DNA of 64,000 bases from Selaginella moellendorffii (GCF_000143415.4 NW_003314304.1:313418-377417), one strand, 5' to 3'. Counted from the stretch's first letter, positions 47,568-59,968 are shown. Notes: generated by a model not told the origin, from the letters alone. Translations and numbers: made by a program.

Positions 47568-50500
47568 ATGTGGAGAAGCGTATCATGGCTTTCGACGATT
47601 CTGCCCATCTGGTTTCTTCGCATCACGGACGGGGCAAGTGTTTTGGAGACTACAAGCTTGATTGCAGCAGCTTCAGTGCTGGGCATTGCTCCAGGGACAT
47701 GGAACTTCTCCACGGATCCGTGTGTAGGGGGATGGACAGGCGTAGGCTGCTGCAGGAACAACTCAGACGCTCTATGCTGCGCATTCCCGCAAATCTATCC
47801 GCCGACACCACCGCTGACACCGTGCGAGCGGACAGCAGACGCTCAAGTCTCGGCTTTGATCCTCCGGTCTGATCTCTTTGGCAACCAGCTGCTCAATGGC
47901 ACTCTTCCGGAAGCTCTGTGCAACCTTACGTCTCTGAGGATTTTGGACCTGGGCTTGCAGCGTCTGAGTGGTCAAATTCCAGGATGCATTGGCAGCAGAT
48001 TGAGCGGCCTGCAAATCCTCAGGATTGGCGACAACAGATTCAACGGGAGCATTCCCGAAGAGCTAGGCGAATTGAGAAGTCTCCAGCAGCTTTTTTTGGA
48101 TACCACAAACATCTCGGGTCCCATTCCTGCGTCTCTGGGAAGGCTGAGCAACCTCACGAATCTCAACCTCCGGAGCAATGCGCTCGAGGGTGATCTTCCC
48201 GAAGAGATAGGCCAGCTGAGTAACTTAGTCGAGCTCTCGCTTCAGGTAAACAGGCTTACTGGAAGTATTCCTGATAGCTATGGCGACCTTACCAACTTGC
48301 AAACCTTCAGGCTTTTCAACAATGAGCTCTCTGGAGGTGTCAGCTCGTCAGTCTTGCAAGGCATGACTTCTCTCACGGATTTGAACTTGAGGCACAACAG
48401 GTTTAGCGGTCCTGTCCCGGACTTTGGCCTCGACTCGAGGTTGAGCACGGTCGACTTGGGATTCAATGAATTCTCGGGGCCATTGCCGGGTTCTCTTGGA
48501 GGTCTTTCTTCCTTGACAAGCTTGTTCATCGGTCACAACAGGCTCAATGGCAGCATTCCGGACAACTTTGGTTCTTTTCCTGCGTTGGCTCAACTGGATA
48601 TCTCACACAACATGCTCGCCGGGTCCTTACAGTCTCTAGGAGGGAACACTCAGCTCACACAGTTGGATGTTTCCTTCAATTTTTTCAACATCTCTAGCGC
48701 TCCAACACCCGTTCCGCAGCAGCCAAATCTCGGCTCGAACGCTTACTTCAACTGCGTCCCTTCTGGTTCGTCTGGGACTTGCTCCAGCTCGCCTCCTGGT
48801 GAAAGGCTTTTCTTCGCTGTCAATGCTGGTGGCAATGGTTTAAGCAGCACTACAGGCAGCACGGTCCAGGTAGCATTCGATTCGGACGCAAATCCAAACA
48901 ATCAGAGCGTGGGATTTTTCTATGGATCGGGACCAGGTTTATGGGCTTTAGAGGTTTCCGGAAGTGAAGGTGGTACACTTCCGTTCCAAGGCTTCATCAA
49001 TATGACCGGTGCTGGGAATACAGAGCAGGAGCTCTACCGAAGCATGCGTTGGTCTTCCTCGTACATCGCATATCACGGGTATTCTCTAAGACCAGGGAAC
49101 TATACAGTGATGCTCTACTTTGCCGAGCTCGTGTTCACGGAGCCGGGATACAGGATCTTCGACGTTGTCCTCCAAGGAAGAGTTGTGTTGGAGAACCTGG
49201 ACATTGCGAGAGAAGCTGGAGCTCGAGCAGCGTACGTGATGAGTCGTAACATCACCATCAACAACAGTGGCAGTGTTTCGGTCGAGCTGGTTTACAGGGG
49301 TCGGGACAGGTACTTGGATATTGGTCCATGGACGTTGAGAAACTCCGGCCCGATTGTCTCGGCAATCTCAGTCGTTTCGGTCGACTACAGGGGCGAGGTA
49401 GGAAACTCAACGTCTTTGAGCTCGGGCCAGATAGCGGGTATAGCACTTGGAAGTGGAGTAGCCTTACTCGTCCTCATAGGGTTCCTTGTGTATATATCCC
49501 GTAGAGGCAAAGGCAAGCGGGCTGGCAGAGCAGCTTCGACTACATCAAGGCGTTCTACAGACCAGCAAGCCTCTTTCCTGGATGCTGGCATTTTTACGTA
49601 CCAGGAGCTCCATGATGCTACTCAAGGTTTCAGTGACAAGCTCGGGGAAGGAGGATTTGGAGCTGTGTACAAGGGGACACTCCCAAGCGGGACTGTTATC
49701 GCTGTGAAACAGCTGGTCAAGCACACTCAACAGATTGAGGATGATTTCAAGCGAGAGATTTCCATCATCAGCAAAGTCCGCCACCGGAACTTGCTGGCAG
49801 TGATTGGCTACTCTCTTGAGTCGGACGTCCCGATGCTCGTCTGCGAGTTTATTCCCAATGGGAGCTTGGATAAGTGGCTGTTTCGTCGGCGTGAGAATGC
49901 TCTGAGCTGGGAGGCTAGAAGAGCGGTCGCGATTGGAGTTGCTTGTGGGCTTGCCTACTTGCACGACGAGTCCAAGCCGAGTATCATACACTTGGACGTG
50001 AAGCCCGGCAACATCCTTCTCGACGAGGATTTCAATCCCCGGCTCGCAGACTTTGGGCTAGCAAGGCTGTACGACGAGAAGGAGTCTCATGTTACGGCGA
50101 CGAGATTGAAAGGCACGGCCGGATATCTAGCACCAGGTAAGCTTGAGTTTCTCTTCTCTTTGGATTGTGCTTGATATTTCTGTTTTGATCTTCTCGTAGA
50201 ATACGCCATGCACCTCCAGCTCTCGGACAAAGTTGACGTATACAGCTTTGGGGTGGTGTTGCTGGAGCTCTTGAGCGGGAGGCGTGCAGTGGAGCTCTCG
50301 GCTCCCTCGGAACAGATCGTTCTTGTGGACTGGGCTCACAAGGAGGCCGAGATCCCAGATAACTTGCTGGACATCGTGGACAGGAAGCTACATGGGGACT
50401 TTGTGGCGGAGGAAGCCAGGGACATGGCCAGCATCGCCATCCTTTGCACGCAACGCTCGGCGGCGCTGCGTCCAAAGATGCAGGCTGTGTGGCTCATGCT

Positions 50501-50702
50501 CACGGGAGCGGTCAAGGTTCCAGAGTTCTTGGAGAACTTGTCGGCGGTCCTTCCTTCTTCTTCCGGAGGATCGACGAGCCAGAGCGTGAGCTCTGGGAAC
50601 TTGGCGGAGTCCTCAATCAGCGCGGCATTTCGATCTTTGCGAGTTTTTGGGAGGGTTGTGAGCCCGGACAATTTTTCTTCCTCGAAGGCCGTGACACAGT
50701 AG
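47568..50702 (+). CDS. LRR-malectin receptor-like kinase 3 (non-RD, recent duplicate of RLK2)
   Basis: Exons 47568-50136 and 50200-50702 give 1,023 aa. The domain order is as in RLK2: signal peptide, LRR N-cap, about eleven LRRs, malectin-like domain, membrane helix and kinase. The main differences from RLK2 are clustered in the LRRs and in the juxtamembrane region. In the catalytic loop it reads IIHLDVKPGN, so the HRD position is Leu and the residue before the invariant Asn is Gly, where RLK2 has Cys and Ala. The lysine, DFG and APE remain, so activity is likely but possibly altered. The stop is only 66 bases from the LHCB5 stop on the other strand. Confidence 0.94.
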
Positions 50703-50768
50703 AGGTTACAAGCTAAAGCTCCGTGCGTAAGCTCTTTCCTTTTTTTTTCTTGGCTCTTTTTCGGTCTC

Positions 50769-51927
50769 TCATTTCTCGATTCCTCCAGCGATCACGGACA
50801 GCAGATTGTTGCCGAAAGGATCACTGAGATGAGTCGTCAAGTTCTCCACGGGACCCTCGCCAGTCGCGTAAGCTTGGATGAAAAATCCCAGCATTGCAAA
50901 CATTGCCAATCTCCCGTTTTTAATCTCCTTTACTTTGAGTAGAGCGAAGTTGTCTGGGTCCTTTGCGAGGCCCAAAGGATCGAATGGACCTCCCGGGTGG
51001 AGCCTGTCCAATCCCTGCCAGGTTCTCCCAAGTTGTTTCAAAAACTTTCTAAAGAACTTTGGTTTCTTACCAGGTTGTTTATCGATCTGTAGTACTCAGC
51101 TCCTCCAACAAGGATCACCTCGGCAAGGACAGCCAGGACGAGGTTGATTGGAATGTTTGCTCCGAAGTAATTCAGCGTGCCACCGTCGAGAAGCAGTGCT
51201 CCAGTCTAGAGGATAAAAGCAAAGATCTAAAAGCTCTCGAGAAAGTTTGCTAGAACAAACCTTGAACCACACTGCCTCGGGGCCACACTGTGCTCCAAAC
51301 TTGTTGAAAGCCTCGGGAATAACAAATCCAGCAGCGCCGAGCATCGCCCATCGAGCGTGGATGAGTTCGTAGGCTTGATATCTAGAAGAACAAAGATCAA
51401 TCGAAAAGAAGGAACGATTTGCATGGATGTTTCTTACTTGTCGAAGTCCGCTGGCTTCTTGCTCAGTCCAAATGGATCAAAGCCATAGCTGCGAGAAGAA
51501 AGAGCTACGTTTGGATCTCAAGCCTTTCATGGAACGCAAAGAAGAACTTACTCTCCAGGAACTTCTCCTGTCAAGTACTCTGGCACGTCCGATCGATCGA
51601 GAATTCCCTCGGGGAGATAGATCCTTCTCGACTCCCCTGGAAAATCCAATGCCAAAGATTTAAATCTCCCAAGAATTGCGATGGACTTGGGCAATGGAGA
51701 GAAGAGATTTCCAGCAATGTAGATGTTAGGGCTCTTGGAAGGAACTCACCATACCACTTCGCGAGCTCATCGTTGGCTGGAGCTGGCGCTTTGGCCTTGG
51801 GCTTGGCGGCCTTCTTCTTCTTTAGCAGTGCCTGGACTGTGGATGATCTACTGCTCCTTCCGGCGACTGGCAAGGCGCCCGCTACCACTGCTCGTCCCAG
51901 AATCTCGGGCCTCGCCAAAGCCGCCAT
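50769..51927 (-). CDS. LHCB5: chlorophyll a/b-binding protein CP26 (LHCB5)
   Basis: A minor antenna protein of photosystem II in the thylakoid membrane that binds chlorophylls and xanthophylls. Six exons on the minus strand, 51927-51750, 51636-51552, 51488-51438, 51381-51261, 51205-51071 and 51014-50769, sum to 816 nt, or 271 aa. A transit peptide rich in Ser/Ala/Lys covers about 1-50. The mature part starts at [13 protein letters not shown]. The LHC signatures are [14 protein letters not shown] (helix B), [27 protein letters not shown] (helix C) and [21 protein letters not shown] (helix A). The sequence matches CP26 rather than CP29 or LHCII through [30 protein letters not shown] and [13 protein letters not shown]. 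Intact. Confidence 0.97.
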
Positions 51928-52339
51928 TGCCAGCTCAAGAAATCAAAGCTTTGTTTCTCCCCTCTACTACGTCTCTCTCCACAACCCGCGATCTCCACAC
52001 TCGTATCCCCAATCCGACGGCCCAGATGCGCCGCATCCAACGGCTGGTAGATTTTGAGTTTGTGTGGCGGGAATAATTCGTGGAGATTGCAGGCTATCCA
52101 AAACCAGCCAATGGGAGACCAGCACTAGATTATTGGATGAATCAGTTTTTTCTAACACAAATTCAAGGATAGCAAATTTTTCGATCGATCGTTTTTTCTT
52201 CCATTTCACTGTCAAGCTTTTCGAACCGATCGATGTTTAGAGCCTGCAAAGCTCCAAAATATCATGGAGAAGACAAAATAGGAGCTACTCAAAATTGTGA
52301 GCTTCCGCCAAAACTTTCGTGCTGAATTCGACGCTTACG
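51928..52339 (-). promoter_or_regulatory. LHCB5 upstream region and IleRS 3' region
   Basis: About 410 bases lie between the LHCB5 ATG and the stop of the upstream IleRS gene on the same strand. Two CCAAT-type words (CCAATAATC and CCCATTGGC on the minus strand, about 52095-52140) occur near the middle. No standard TATA box was seen. Promoter function is inferred from position only. Confidence 0.4.
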
Positions 52340-55300
52340 CTAGGAAGATAAACTCTCGCTGACGGAGAGGTGGAAGTGCTTGCCTCGAATCACATCGTAT
52401 TCCTGCCCGTCGAATCGGACTTGGAGCTGCAGTAACCAGTGACTGATAAGTTCGCATGGTTTCGACAAAGTATGGAAATCTATTACCTTGCTTTTATTGG
52501 CTTGAAGCTCTGCCTTGAGACGAGTCATGTCCCTGGACAACAGCACAGCTTTTACGTTCTCGACGAGCTCAGGATTGTCTGGAAAGAAAAGAAATGAGAA
52601 GCCGTATAAGAGTGCATCAGTTACCGGAACAAAGTCTCATCAGAGCGGTGTCATCGAATGCCAATCTTGTAGTGCAAATGACAAGCTTGAAATCGACATC
52701 AGATACACCAGAAAATTCTTCCTCGGCTATGACAACCTGCTTAGAACTCGTTAGCTTATGTTCAAGTAATCACCACAAGAATTTGCTTACTGGTTTCGAC
52801 GGCAGTTGCTCGAAGAATAGCAGAGGAAAGCCCAGTGACTCCTGAATGTAGGAGGCCTGCAATACCGATTTGTTCCCGCAATTGACTTCAAGAATGTGGT
52901 AAGAATGAAGCAACAAACCTGAGATTTAACCACTCCACTTAGTGCCGAATCGGCTGCCATCTTGATAAAAACTTCCACCGCATCAGTCGGCTCCAGTTTT
53001 GCTTTCTTTCGCAATTTTTGGATGCGGTTCACGACCTTGCGAAAACATACATTTAAGATATAGAATTTTATGAAAGCGTGCAATTATTATACCTCTCGAG
53101 CAATTCCCTCCTCGTTGAGGGTATCATCACCACGGAGATCCAGAATGACGACAACATCGCCTGCAGTAAAAGGAAGATCAGAGACAAGCACCAGCCTACT
53201 GGAATACGTACCATCTCCACCAGCATCGATATCCTCCTTAGCAATACCATCAGGAAATTTGAAGTCCCTGACTATCTGCACCGCAGAAACGATAGTCCTA
53301 GTAGGCAACAATGCTTCAGATCAACTTTACCTTCAAATCTCCAGTCACAAGAGTCTGACCGGCCAATACAGCTTCTCCGCGCTTTTCAAATTCGAGAATG
53401 TCATCCTGGCTCAAATGTTTTACTGCCGCCGTGATTTCGCCCATGGCTTTTCCAACCCTTTTGCCAAGAGCACTACAAGAGCGTACACGGCTTCAAGCAT
53501 CCAGTTCAAACGAATCAACAACAAACCTGAAATTTGGAATTGCTCGCAAGCACGCATACTTGAAAGGATCATCGCAAGGCTCAAGCTCCTTCACGTTCAT
53601 TTCCTCGCGAACGTACTGCAAGATAAGTTTTAGCATCTAGCACAGAAAGAAATACACCACGTACTTCACCCAGCTTCTCTGTCAAGTCCTCAAGGAACTC
53701 CCCATCCGGATGCACAATGATCATTTTCCTGGATTCCGGTGTCAGGCGTACAATGTTAAAGTGGTAGATTACCTGAGAGGGGCCTTCAGAGGTAGCTTGT
53801 GTTTCTCGCGTATATTGCGAGCAAGCTCAATAACTGTCATCATACGGGATACACTTTGTTCAATGCGCTCATCAGTCTAAAGGATAAGCATAAGCATCAT
53901 CCAAGTTAAAGTACCACAGATCTGACCTCGCCTTGAACTTGCGGAAAATCACAGTAGTGAATGCTCTCGCTGGAAACTTCAAGAACTCTTTTCAGATTTT
54001 GGTACAAGACTTCAGTAAAAAAAGGAGTAAATGGAGCCATAACTCTGCATGTTGTCAAAAGAACCTGGACAGCTCGAGGTCATTGACCCGATACAACTTA
54101 GAGAAAAGAGCACTTACACTGTACAGCGTTGACAATGCGACACGACAGTCATGGTCTCCAGTACGTCCTTTCAACCTCTTGCGATTAAAACGAACGTAAA
54201 TGTTTGTAAGATTATCAATAAACTTGAGCAGATAAGGAACCACCTGTTTACAAATAAGAAAATATTAAGTTAACTCCATATATAAAAAATTTACTTACGG
54301 TGTATAGTCGATAGGCTCCCATCTCCTCCCTGACGAATTTCACAAGACTTTGAGTAGAAGAATTTATCCACCGATCCAGCACATTTGTCGATCCATCCAG
54401 TTTACTTTCATCAAGTGGAATAAAAGCATCAAAACCCTCCACTTGCAGTCTTAAGGCGTTTTGAACAAGGAAACGATATGCGTTGTACCAAGGAAGGAAA
54501 ACATCTCTCACCTGAAAAATACACGTTTGTTCTTGATGATAGAATCGAAACGATTATCTTACCACAGCATGCACCCCCTCCTTTCGGAATTTAAGAGGCT
54601 CTGCACGAACTACCGGCGAGTTTATGAGATACAATCGAAGAGCATCCTGAAACATTACGACTGATAAACCCACACGTACGTTGAAGTAACACTTACTGCT
54701 CCATAGTCGTGTACAACGTCCATGGGAGGTGGATAGTTTTTCAACTTTTTACTCATCTTCTTTCCGTCTTCAGCAAGAACAAGGCCATTGCAAATTAGAT
54801 TTCTGAAGGCAGGCTTGTCAAACAAAGCAGTCGACAAGACCATTAAGGTGTAAAACCTGCAAAAAGAAGCAATAATAAGAGATCGGAAGCATATTGTGTA
54901 TCGACTTGTACCATCCACGAGTTTGATCAAGGCCTTCAGCGACGAAATGACCAGGAAAGTTCTTATCGAAAAGCTCGCGATTTTCGAAAGGATAATGAAT
55001 ATAAGCGTAAGGCATTGAGCCACTTTCAAACCAGCAGTCAAAAACCTATAAAAGAAGAAAGAAAATAAAACATTACACAACAGATGGAACTACTCACATC
55101 GTCAACTCGGTGCAAAACACCACGGCCAGTTTTAGAAGGAATCGTTATTTCATCAATAAAATGCCGATGAATATCAGTTGCCTGCTTTGAGAAAAATAAA
55201 GCAGAGTAAAAGAAAGATGAAACAGGTATACCTTATGACCGGATAGTTCCTCCAATTCCTTTCTGGAACCTACCACCACCAATTCCTCGCCATCGCTGCT

Positions 55301-57336
55301 AGCCCAAATTGGTAAAGGTGTTCCCCAGAACCTACTCCTGCTGACCGCCCAATCTCTAGCATTCTCAAGCCAATTATGAAAACGTTTTTCCTGAAAAGCC
55401 AAGGTCAGTAAAAGTTATAAAATCCTAAGGAACTTCTTACTTTCACAAAATCTGGAACCCAGTACGTTTCAGCAGTATTTTGCAGCAATCGGTCTCTGAG
55501 CTCCTCGACCTTCACAAACCTGGAAAATAAAACTCCTTACTTCCGCCACAAATCTATATACGAACTTTACCAGCTTGGAACAGCTTTGTAAATCAGCGGT
55601 GTCTCTGATCGCCAGCAAAAAGGATAAGAGTGCCTTATACTTCCCGAATTTACGAGCCTTCCCATCGCCTACTCAGCATTAGCAGCATTAGCAGCATTAG
55701 AAATTTACAGTGAAAGCACAAGGCAAACATTTTTACCTTGATCATGGCAATGATGTCCTTGTCAGCAGATTTTACATGACATCCACTAAAATGCGTCACT
55801 TTGTCGGTGAAGTTGCCATTCAAATCGACGGGATCTGGCAAGTCGCCCCCCTGAAAACGTAAGAACGTGAGTATAAAACCAGGATCTAAATCGAAGTCGC
55901 AGACCTTAGCTATAATACCAGCCTCCATGCAGACACGGTAATCGTCCTCTCCAAAAGCGGGAGCACAGTGCACGACGCCTGTGCCACTGCTTGCAGTTAC
56001 GTAGTCATCTGCAACCACACGGAATGCAGTATCTGACAGCTCCAAAAAATAGTTAAACAAAGGTTTGTATCTGCATGAAGATTGTGTTCAAGAAACGAGT
56101 AAAACTGGGAGAAAAAAAAAAGGCATACCGTTTTCCAACTAACGCTGATCCTGGGAATTTGCTCAGAATCTCATAATCGCTTTGACTTTCTTTCTTGCTA
56201 CCCTTATCCGCTTTAACTTTCACGGTGGGCAGAGAAGAAAGCAGTGGCTCGGCCACTATATAGACAGCCGAGGTTGATTTGCTTCTCACCTGAAAAAAGC
56301 AAGACAAAGAGAATCTAGAACAAGTCAATAACATATAGTCTGGGCTTACTTTGACGTAGTTTAAGCTTGCATTCACGCAAAGTGCGATGTTACTGGGAAG
56401 CGTCCAGGGAGTCGTCGTCCAGGCAACCAAAGCGGCATTCTCGCTATCATCCAGGAGAGGGAACGCCACCATGATCGCTGGATCGTCAACTTCCTGCCGT
56501 GCACCACTAAGTTAGTGACGATCTTAGAAACTTCACTTGACGAACCTTATAGTTTTGGTTTGCTTCAAAGTTTGATAGCGGCGTCGTGCACGCTGTGCTG
56601 TATGGCATCACCTACAAAAGAAATCTTAACAACAGACCAAAGAAAGAGAAATAGTTCTCACCTTGAAGCCACGATAAACAAGGCCTTTCTCAAACAATTG
56701 CTTGAACACCCACCAGACTGACTCCATAAACTCCGGATCCATCGTCTTATAGTCCTTCTCGAAATCAATCCATCGTCCCATTCTCACCACCGTCTTCTCC
56801 CATTCCCTGCTATATCTCATCACGATGCTCCGGCACTGCTCGTTATACTCGGCAATTCCCATCCCCTGGATCACATCCTCCCTCCGCTTGATCCCAAGCA
56901 AACCATCCACTTCGTGCTCCACAGGCAAACCGTGGCAATCCCATCCAAACCTCCTCGTGACGTGAAATCCCACCGCGCTCTGGTACCTGGTAACGATGTC
57001 CTTGATCGTCCCGGCGAGGATGTGGCCGTAATGCGGCAATCCCGTCGCGAAAGGAGGCCCATCGTAGAACACATACTCCGGCCGCCCCTCGCTGCGCTTG
57101 AGCTGCGTCTGGAACGCATCGAGCTTGCTCCACAGCTGCAAAATCTCCTCCTCCTTCTTGGGAAACGAGAAATCCTTGCCCTCCGGCACAGACTCCATCG
57201 CGCCGCGCGACGGTGACGACGCAGCCGAGCTAAGAACCCTAATTAAAACCCTAGAAATTCCTCGCGCTTTCTTGGGGGGATTGTAGCGCCCTGTGTAGTG
57301 GTAGATTGATGGCGCTGGGATGTGGAGGACGATCAT
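52340..57336 (-). CDS. IleRS: isoleucyl-tRNA synthetase, cytosolic type
   Basis: Charges tRNA-Ile with isoleucine. A many-exon minus-strand gene. The cytosolic reading starts at ATG 57200 ([20 protein letters not shown]) and matches plant cytosolic IleRS. An in-frame ATG at 57336 adds 45 residues rich in Arg and Ser. The class I signature HIGH is present as GLPHYGHIL, the second motif as DGKKMSKK (about 54757-54735), and the CP1 editing domain with [11 protein letters not shown]. The [14 protein letters not shown] and [18 protein letters not shown] motifs are intact. The anticodon-binding part includes [28 protein letters not shown]. The C-terminal domain ends [11 protein letters not shown] at 52340. 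Full exon coordinates were not listed, but adjacent exons join in frame wherever I checked. A decayed partial copy lies at 59969-61474. Confidence 0.95.
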
Positions 57337-57652
57337 AGCTAGCGATCTTTGGCAAGGCTACCTCTTCTTCTTCCTCCAGCCAGCGTTGCTAGCACTCTCT
57401 AGCCCACATTGATAGATAAAAATCCCTGCATCTTTTTCATTCATCCATTTATCGATCTAAAGTTTTCACTCACTAGCTCCTTCTTCCCTGATTGAGAGAT
57501 AGACACGTCCAGCTCTAGCTCTCTCCAGAGATCATAGGTTTTCCTTATAGAATGGCCATAGGAGCGGGCACAAATCACACCTCTGCTCCTCTATCGATCG
57601 AAAGTTTTGGTTTTTCCGATCGATCGATCGATCGATCCAGGGGCTCTAGAAT
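57337..57652. other. intergenic region upstream of IleRS
   Basis: About 315 bases between the IleRS 5' end and the expansin stop on the same strand. It contains a cgatcgatcgatcgatcgat tract near 57616-57635. It must hold the IleRS promoter and the expansin 3' end; no specific element is clear. Confidence 0.4.
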
Positions 57653-58548
57653 CTAGAACTGGCCGCCGCTAAAGGTCTGTCCAAACTGCCAGTAGTCTGG
57701 AGCGACATCGTAGGCCGTGATCTTGCTTCCATCGCTGGTGGTGACCTCGAAGGACAAGCTCTGGCCAGTGAGATCCCCGCCATCTTGCCAGTTTTGGCCC
57801 CAGTTCCTCGTCATCGGCCGCCACCCGGTCTTGGATCCCTTGATCGACACCGCGCTCACGTCCCCGGTGCCGCCAACGTTCTCGATGAGCACCAGATTGA
57901 AGTAGACGTGACCATTGATCGTGAATCGAAGGCCTCCATCGCGCTTGCAGCTCACTCTGGAAGAAATCGAGAGAAGTCAGTGACAAATTCGAGAGAGATC
58001 TGGCAAGAACCATGGAGAGGATGGATTGACTACCTCCGGTATTGGATTGGGACGTGACCATTGAGAGTCACGGCGATGAGAGCGAACGCCGGCTGCGCGA
58101 GATCAAAGTGTTGCTTGGGAGAATCACACCATCCTCCATTGCTTCCTTGCGGGCACAGATTCGTGGCAGTGACAACAATGGAAGGATTCCCGGCGAGGCA
58201 GCCAGAGTCGCCCCAAGAACACTTCACTTCGAAGCAAGCTCCGCAAACGTGACCATCGTTAAACAGTGGAGCGCTCAAAGCAGTGGTGAGAACTCCATAG
58301 CCAGCGCTCAGCTGGTTTCCATAGCCACACGCGCCATCTATCACGGAAGAAAAAAACGAGAGATCAAAATCATTGGAACTTACTGTTGAGACTTCACGTA
58401 AGAACTTACTATTTGTTCCTGATGCATCACTTCCTCCATAGTAAGTTGCGTGAGCTCCATCGGTCCATCCTTCATCGCCACGGATTTGGCGAGCTCCAAG
58501 GAAGAAAATGGAGAGAAGAAGGCCAGTGACCCGGGAAAAAATTTCCAT
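57653..58548 (-). CDS. alpha-expansin (EXPA)
   Basis: A cell-wall-loosening protein secreted to the apoplast. Three exons on the minus strand, 58548-58410, 58337-58034 and 57956-57653, give 248 aa. A signal peptide ([21 protein letters not shown]) is followed by the alpha-expansin start [20 protein letters not shown]. The GH45-like domain has [33 protein letters not shown] and HFDL (the HFD motif, conserved in expansins). The C-terminal pollen-allergen-like domain covers about 150-248, with NWGQNWQ and [13 protein letters not shown]. All cysteines and HFD seem present. The first intron is 72 nt and stop-free in frame. Confidence 0.93.
58338..58409 (-). other. 72-nt stop-free intron in the expansin gene
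   Basis: The donor reads AATA|GTAAG on the minus strand and the acceptor TATGATAG|ATGG. The length is a multiple of three without a stop, so retention would insert 24 residues just before the conserved GACGYGN. Removal gives the normal family junction. Confidence 0.8.
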
Positions 58549-59091
58549 GATCGCTGATCACTAGATTTGAAACAAATAAAACGGAAGAAGTGTTCTTCTC
58601 TTGGAGCTTCTCCAACCTGGTATCAGTTATTTATACTCGCGAACAAGATCGCAACTTCCTTGGCCTCAAAGTTACGGACCATATTTCGAGAAAAAGAAGA
58701 AAAATCAAATGAGCCGCAGTTTGACACAAGCCGTTTGGAACATGCCGGGTTCTGAGCTGAAAACTGACGACTTTTCGTCAGATTCCCAGATTTTCAGATT
58801 ATTTATTTAGTTATTTCGAGAAAAAACGAATAGCTACAGTATTTGACAAGACAAAGCGCCAAAATAAAATTGAAAAAAAGAATTTCCTGAGCAACTTTTA
58901 GCGGAGTTCGGGATGAATGCTACTGTGTTGCTGCTGGGAAGCACAAAACGTCCGTGAAGCACTTCCACTGCAGCAACCTTTTCAGACTGAGGAACAGGAG
59001 AGAGAAAAGTTGGTACACTTGAAACCATCCCCTCAACCGACGTGAAAGCATGCCTGCGAGGCAGAGCTTGCTCCTGCTCCCTGACACAGTC
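58549..59091. other. upstream region of the expansin gene
   Basis: Promoter and 5' UTR region with the TATA-like element and no convincing ORF. The distal part leads into the direct repeat that also occurs near 61.5 kb. Confidence 0.5.
58628..58635 (-). promoter_or_regulatory. TATA box of the expansin gene
   Basis: The minus strand reads TATAAATA at this place, about 80 bases before the expansin ATG at 58548. Distance and context fit a core promoter. Confidence 0.6.
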
Positions 59092-59402
59092 TTTGTCGCA
59101 TCCAACATCCAACGAGACGAGGGAACAACTATTTGCCACTTTCAACAGGTCCTCTTAACTAACGGGGGTTGAAACTTTGTCACTTTGAAAAGTTCTGTGG
59201 GGTTTGTCACGGAATCGCATGTGGAAGGGTGGGGTCCTTGGTTTTTCCTTTCTTCATTGGTAAACATCGCCATGGCTTTTTAAGCGAGTGGATTTTGCGG
59301 TGATTCTTGTTGTCTAGCATGTGGTCAAGGGTCAGCGACCCCATTTACTAGTCAACCCGAGGCACAATCATTTGACTAGAAGTACTGACCACCATTGCAC
59401 CT
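59092..59402. repeat. direct repeat copy 1 (about 310 bp)
   Basis: This copy runs from tttgtcgcatccaacatcc to gaccaccattgcacct. The same sequence recurs at 61475-61852 in the same orientation with small indels; shared words include ggttgaaactttgtcacttt, gtggattttgcggtgatt and aagtactgaccaccattgca. Copy 1 directly follows the expansin upstream region. Confidence 0.85.
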
Positions 59403-59968
59403 TAGCAATCACAGAAGAGCATTCTTTCCAGGCAGAAGGAAGTTTGGCTTATATATAGTTGAAATTAACCTCATTTGTAATCAAGGTTTAATTTACTTGT
59501 ACAAGAAGATCTCAAGTACACTCTTGCTAAACAAGCAAGAATAAAATGCCATTGTCAAAGTTGATGGATGAATTAGAGAATGAGTTAGAGCAACTCCAAT
59601 ATATGAGCAGACCATAACATGATTATAGGGTGAGAAGCTGGATGGTGTCTTTTATAAGGTGGTCATCACCCTTTGCAACAACCAGCTATAGATCCATTCT
59701 TAAATTTTCAAATCTGCCAAAAAGCAGAACTTAATACTCATTAACTCTAGCTCTATCAGTGAAAAGCTGGATGGCATATTTTATAGGGTGATAATCAACC
59801 TTCATGACAGTCAACTCTAGATCCATTCCAAAAGCCTCTCCCAAATTTTAAAATATGAAATAGTCATTCACTTCAACTCCAAATATTGAGGACCCTTATA
59901 GAGATTTCATGAAAAATTGATTTAAGCGTGTAAACTTTAGGTTAGCTTTAAATCATTAACTCTGTGGT
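59403..59968. repeat. AT-rich spacer with internal repeats
   Basis: Two imperfect direct repeats of about 120 bases lie at 59631-59756 and 59759-59880, both starting gagaagctgga/gaaaagctgga and sharing tttata.ggtg and ctctagatccatt. The spacer separates repeat copy 1 from the IleRS-derived block. It resembles the internal part of a small non-autonomous element but no terminal structure is clear. Confidence 0.5.
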
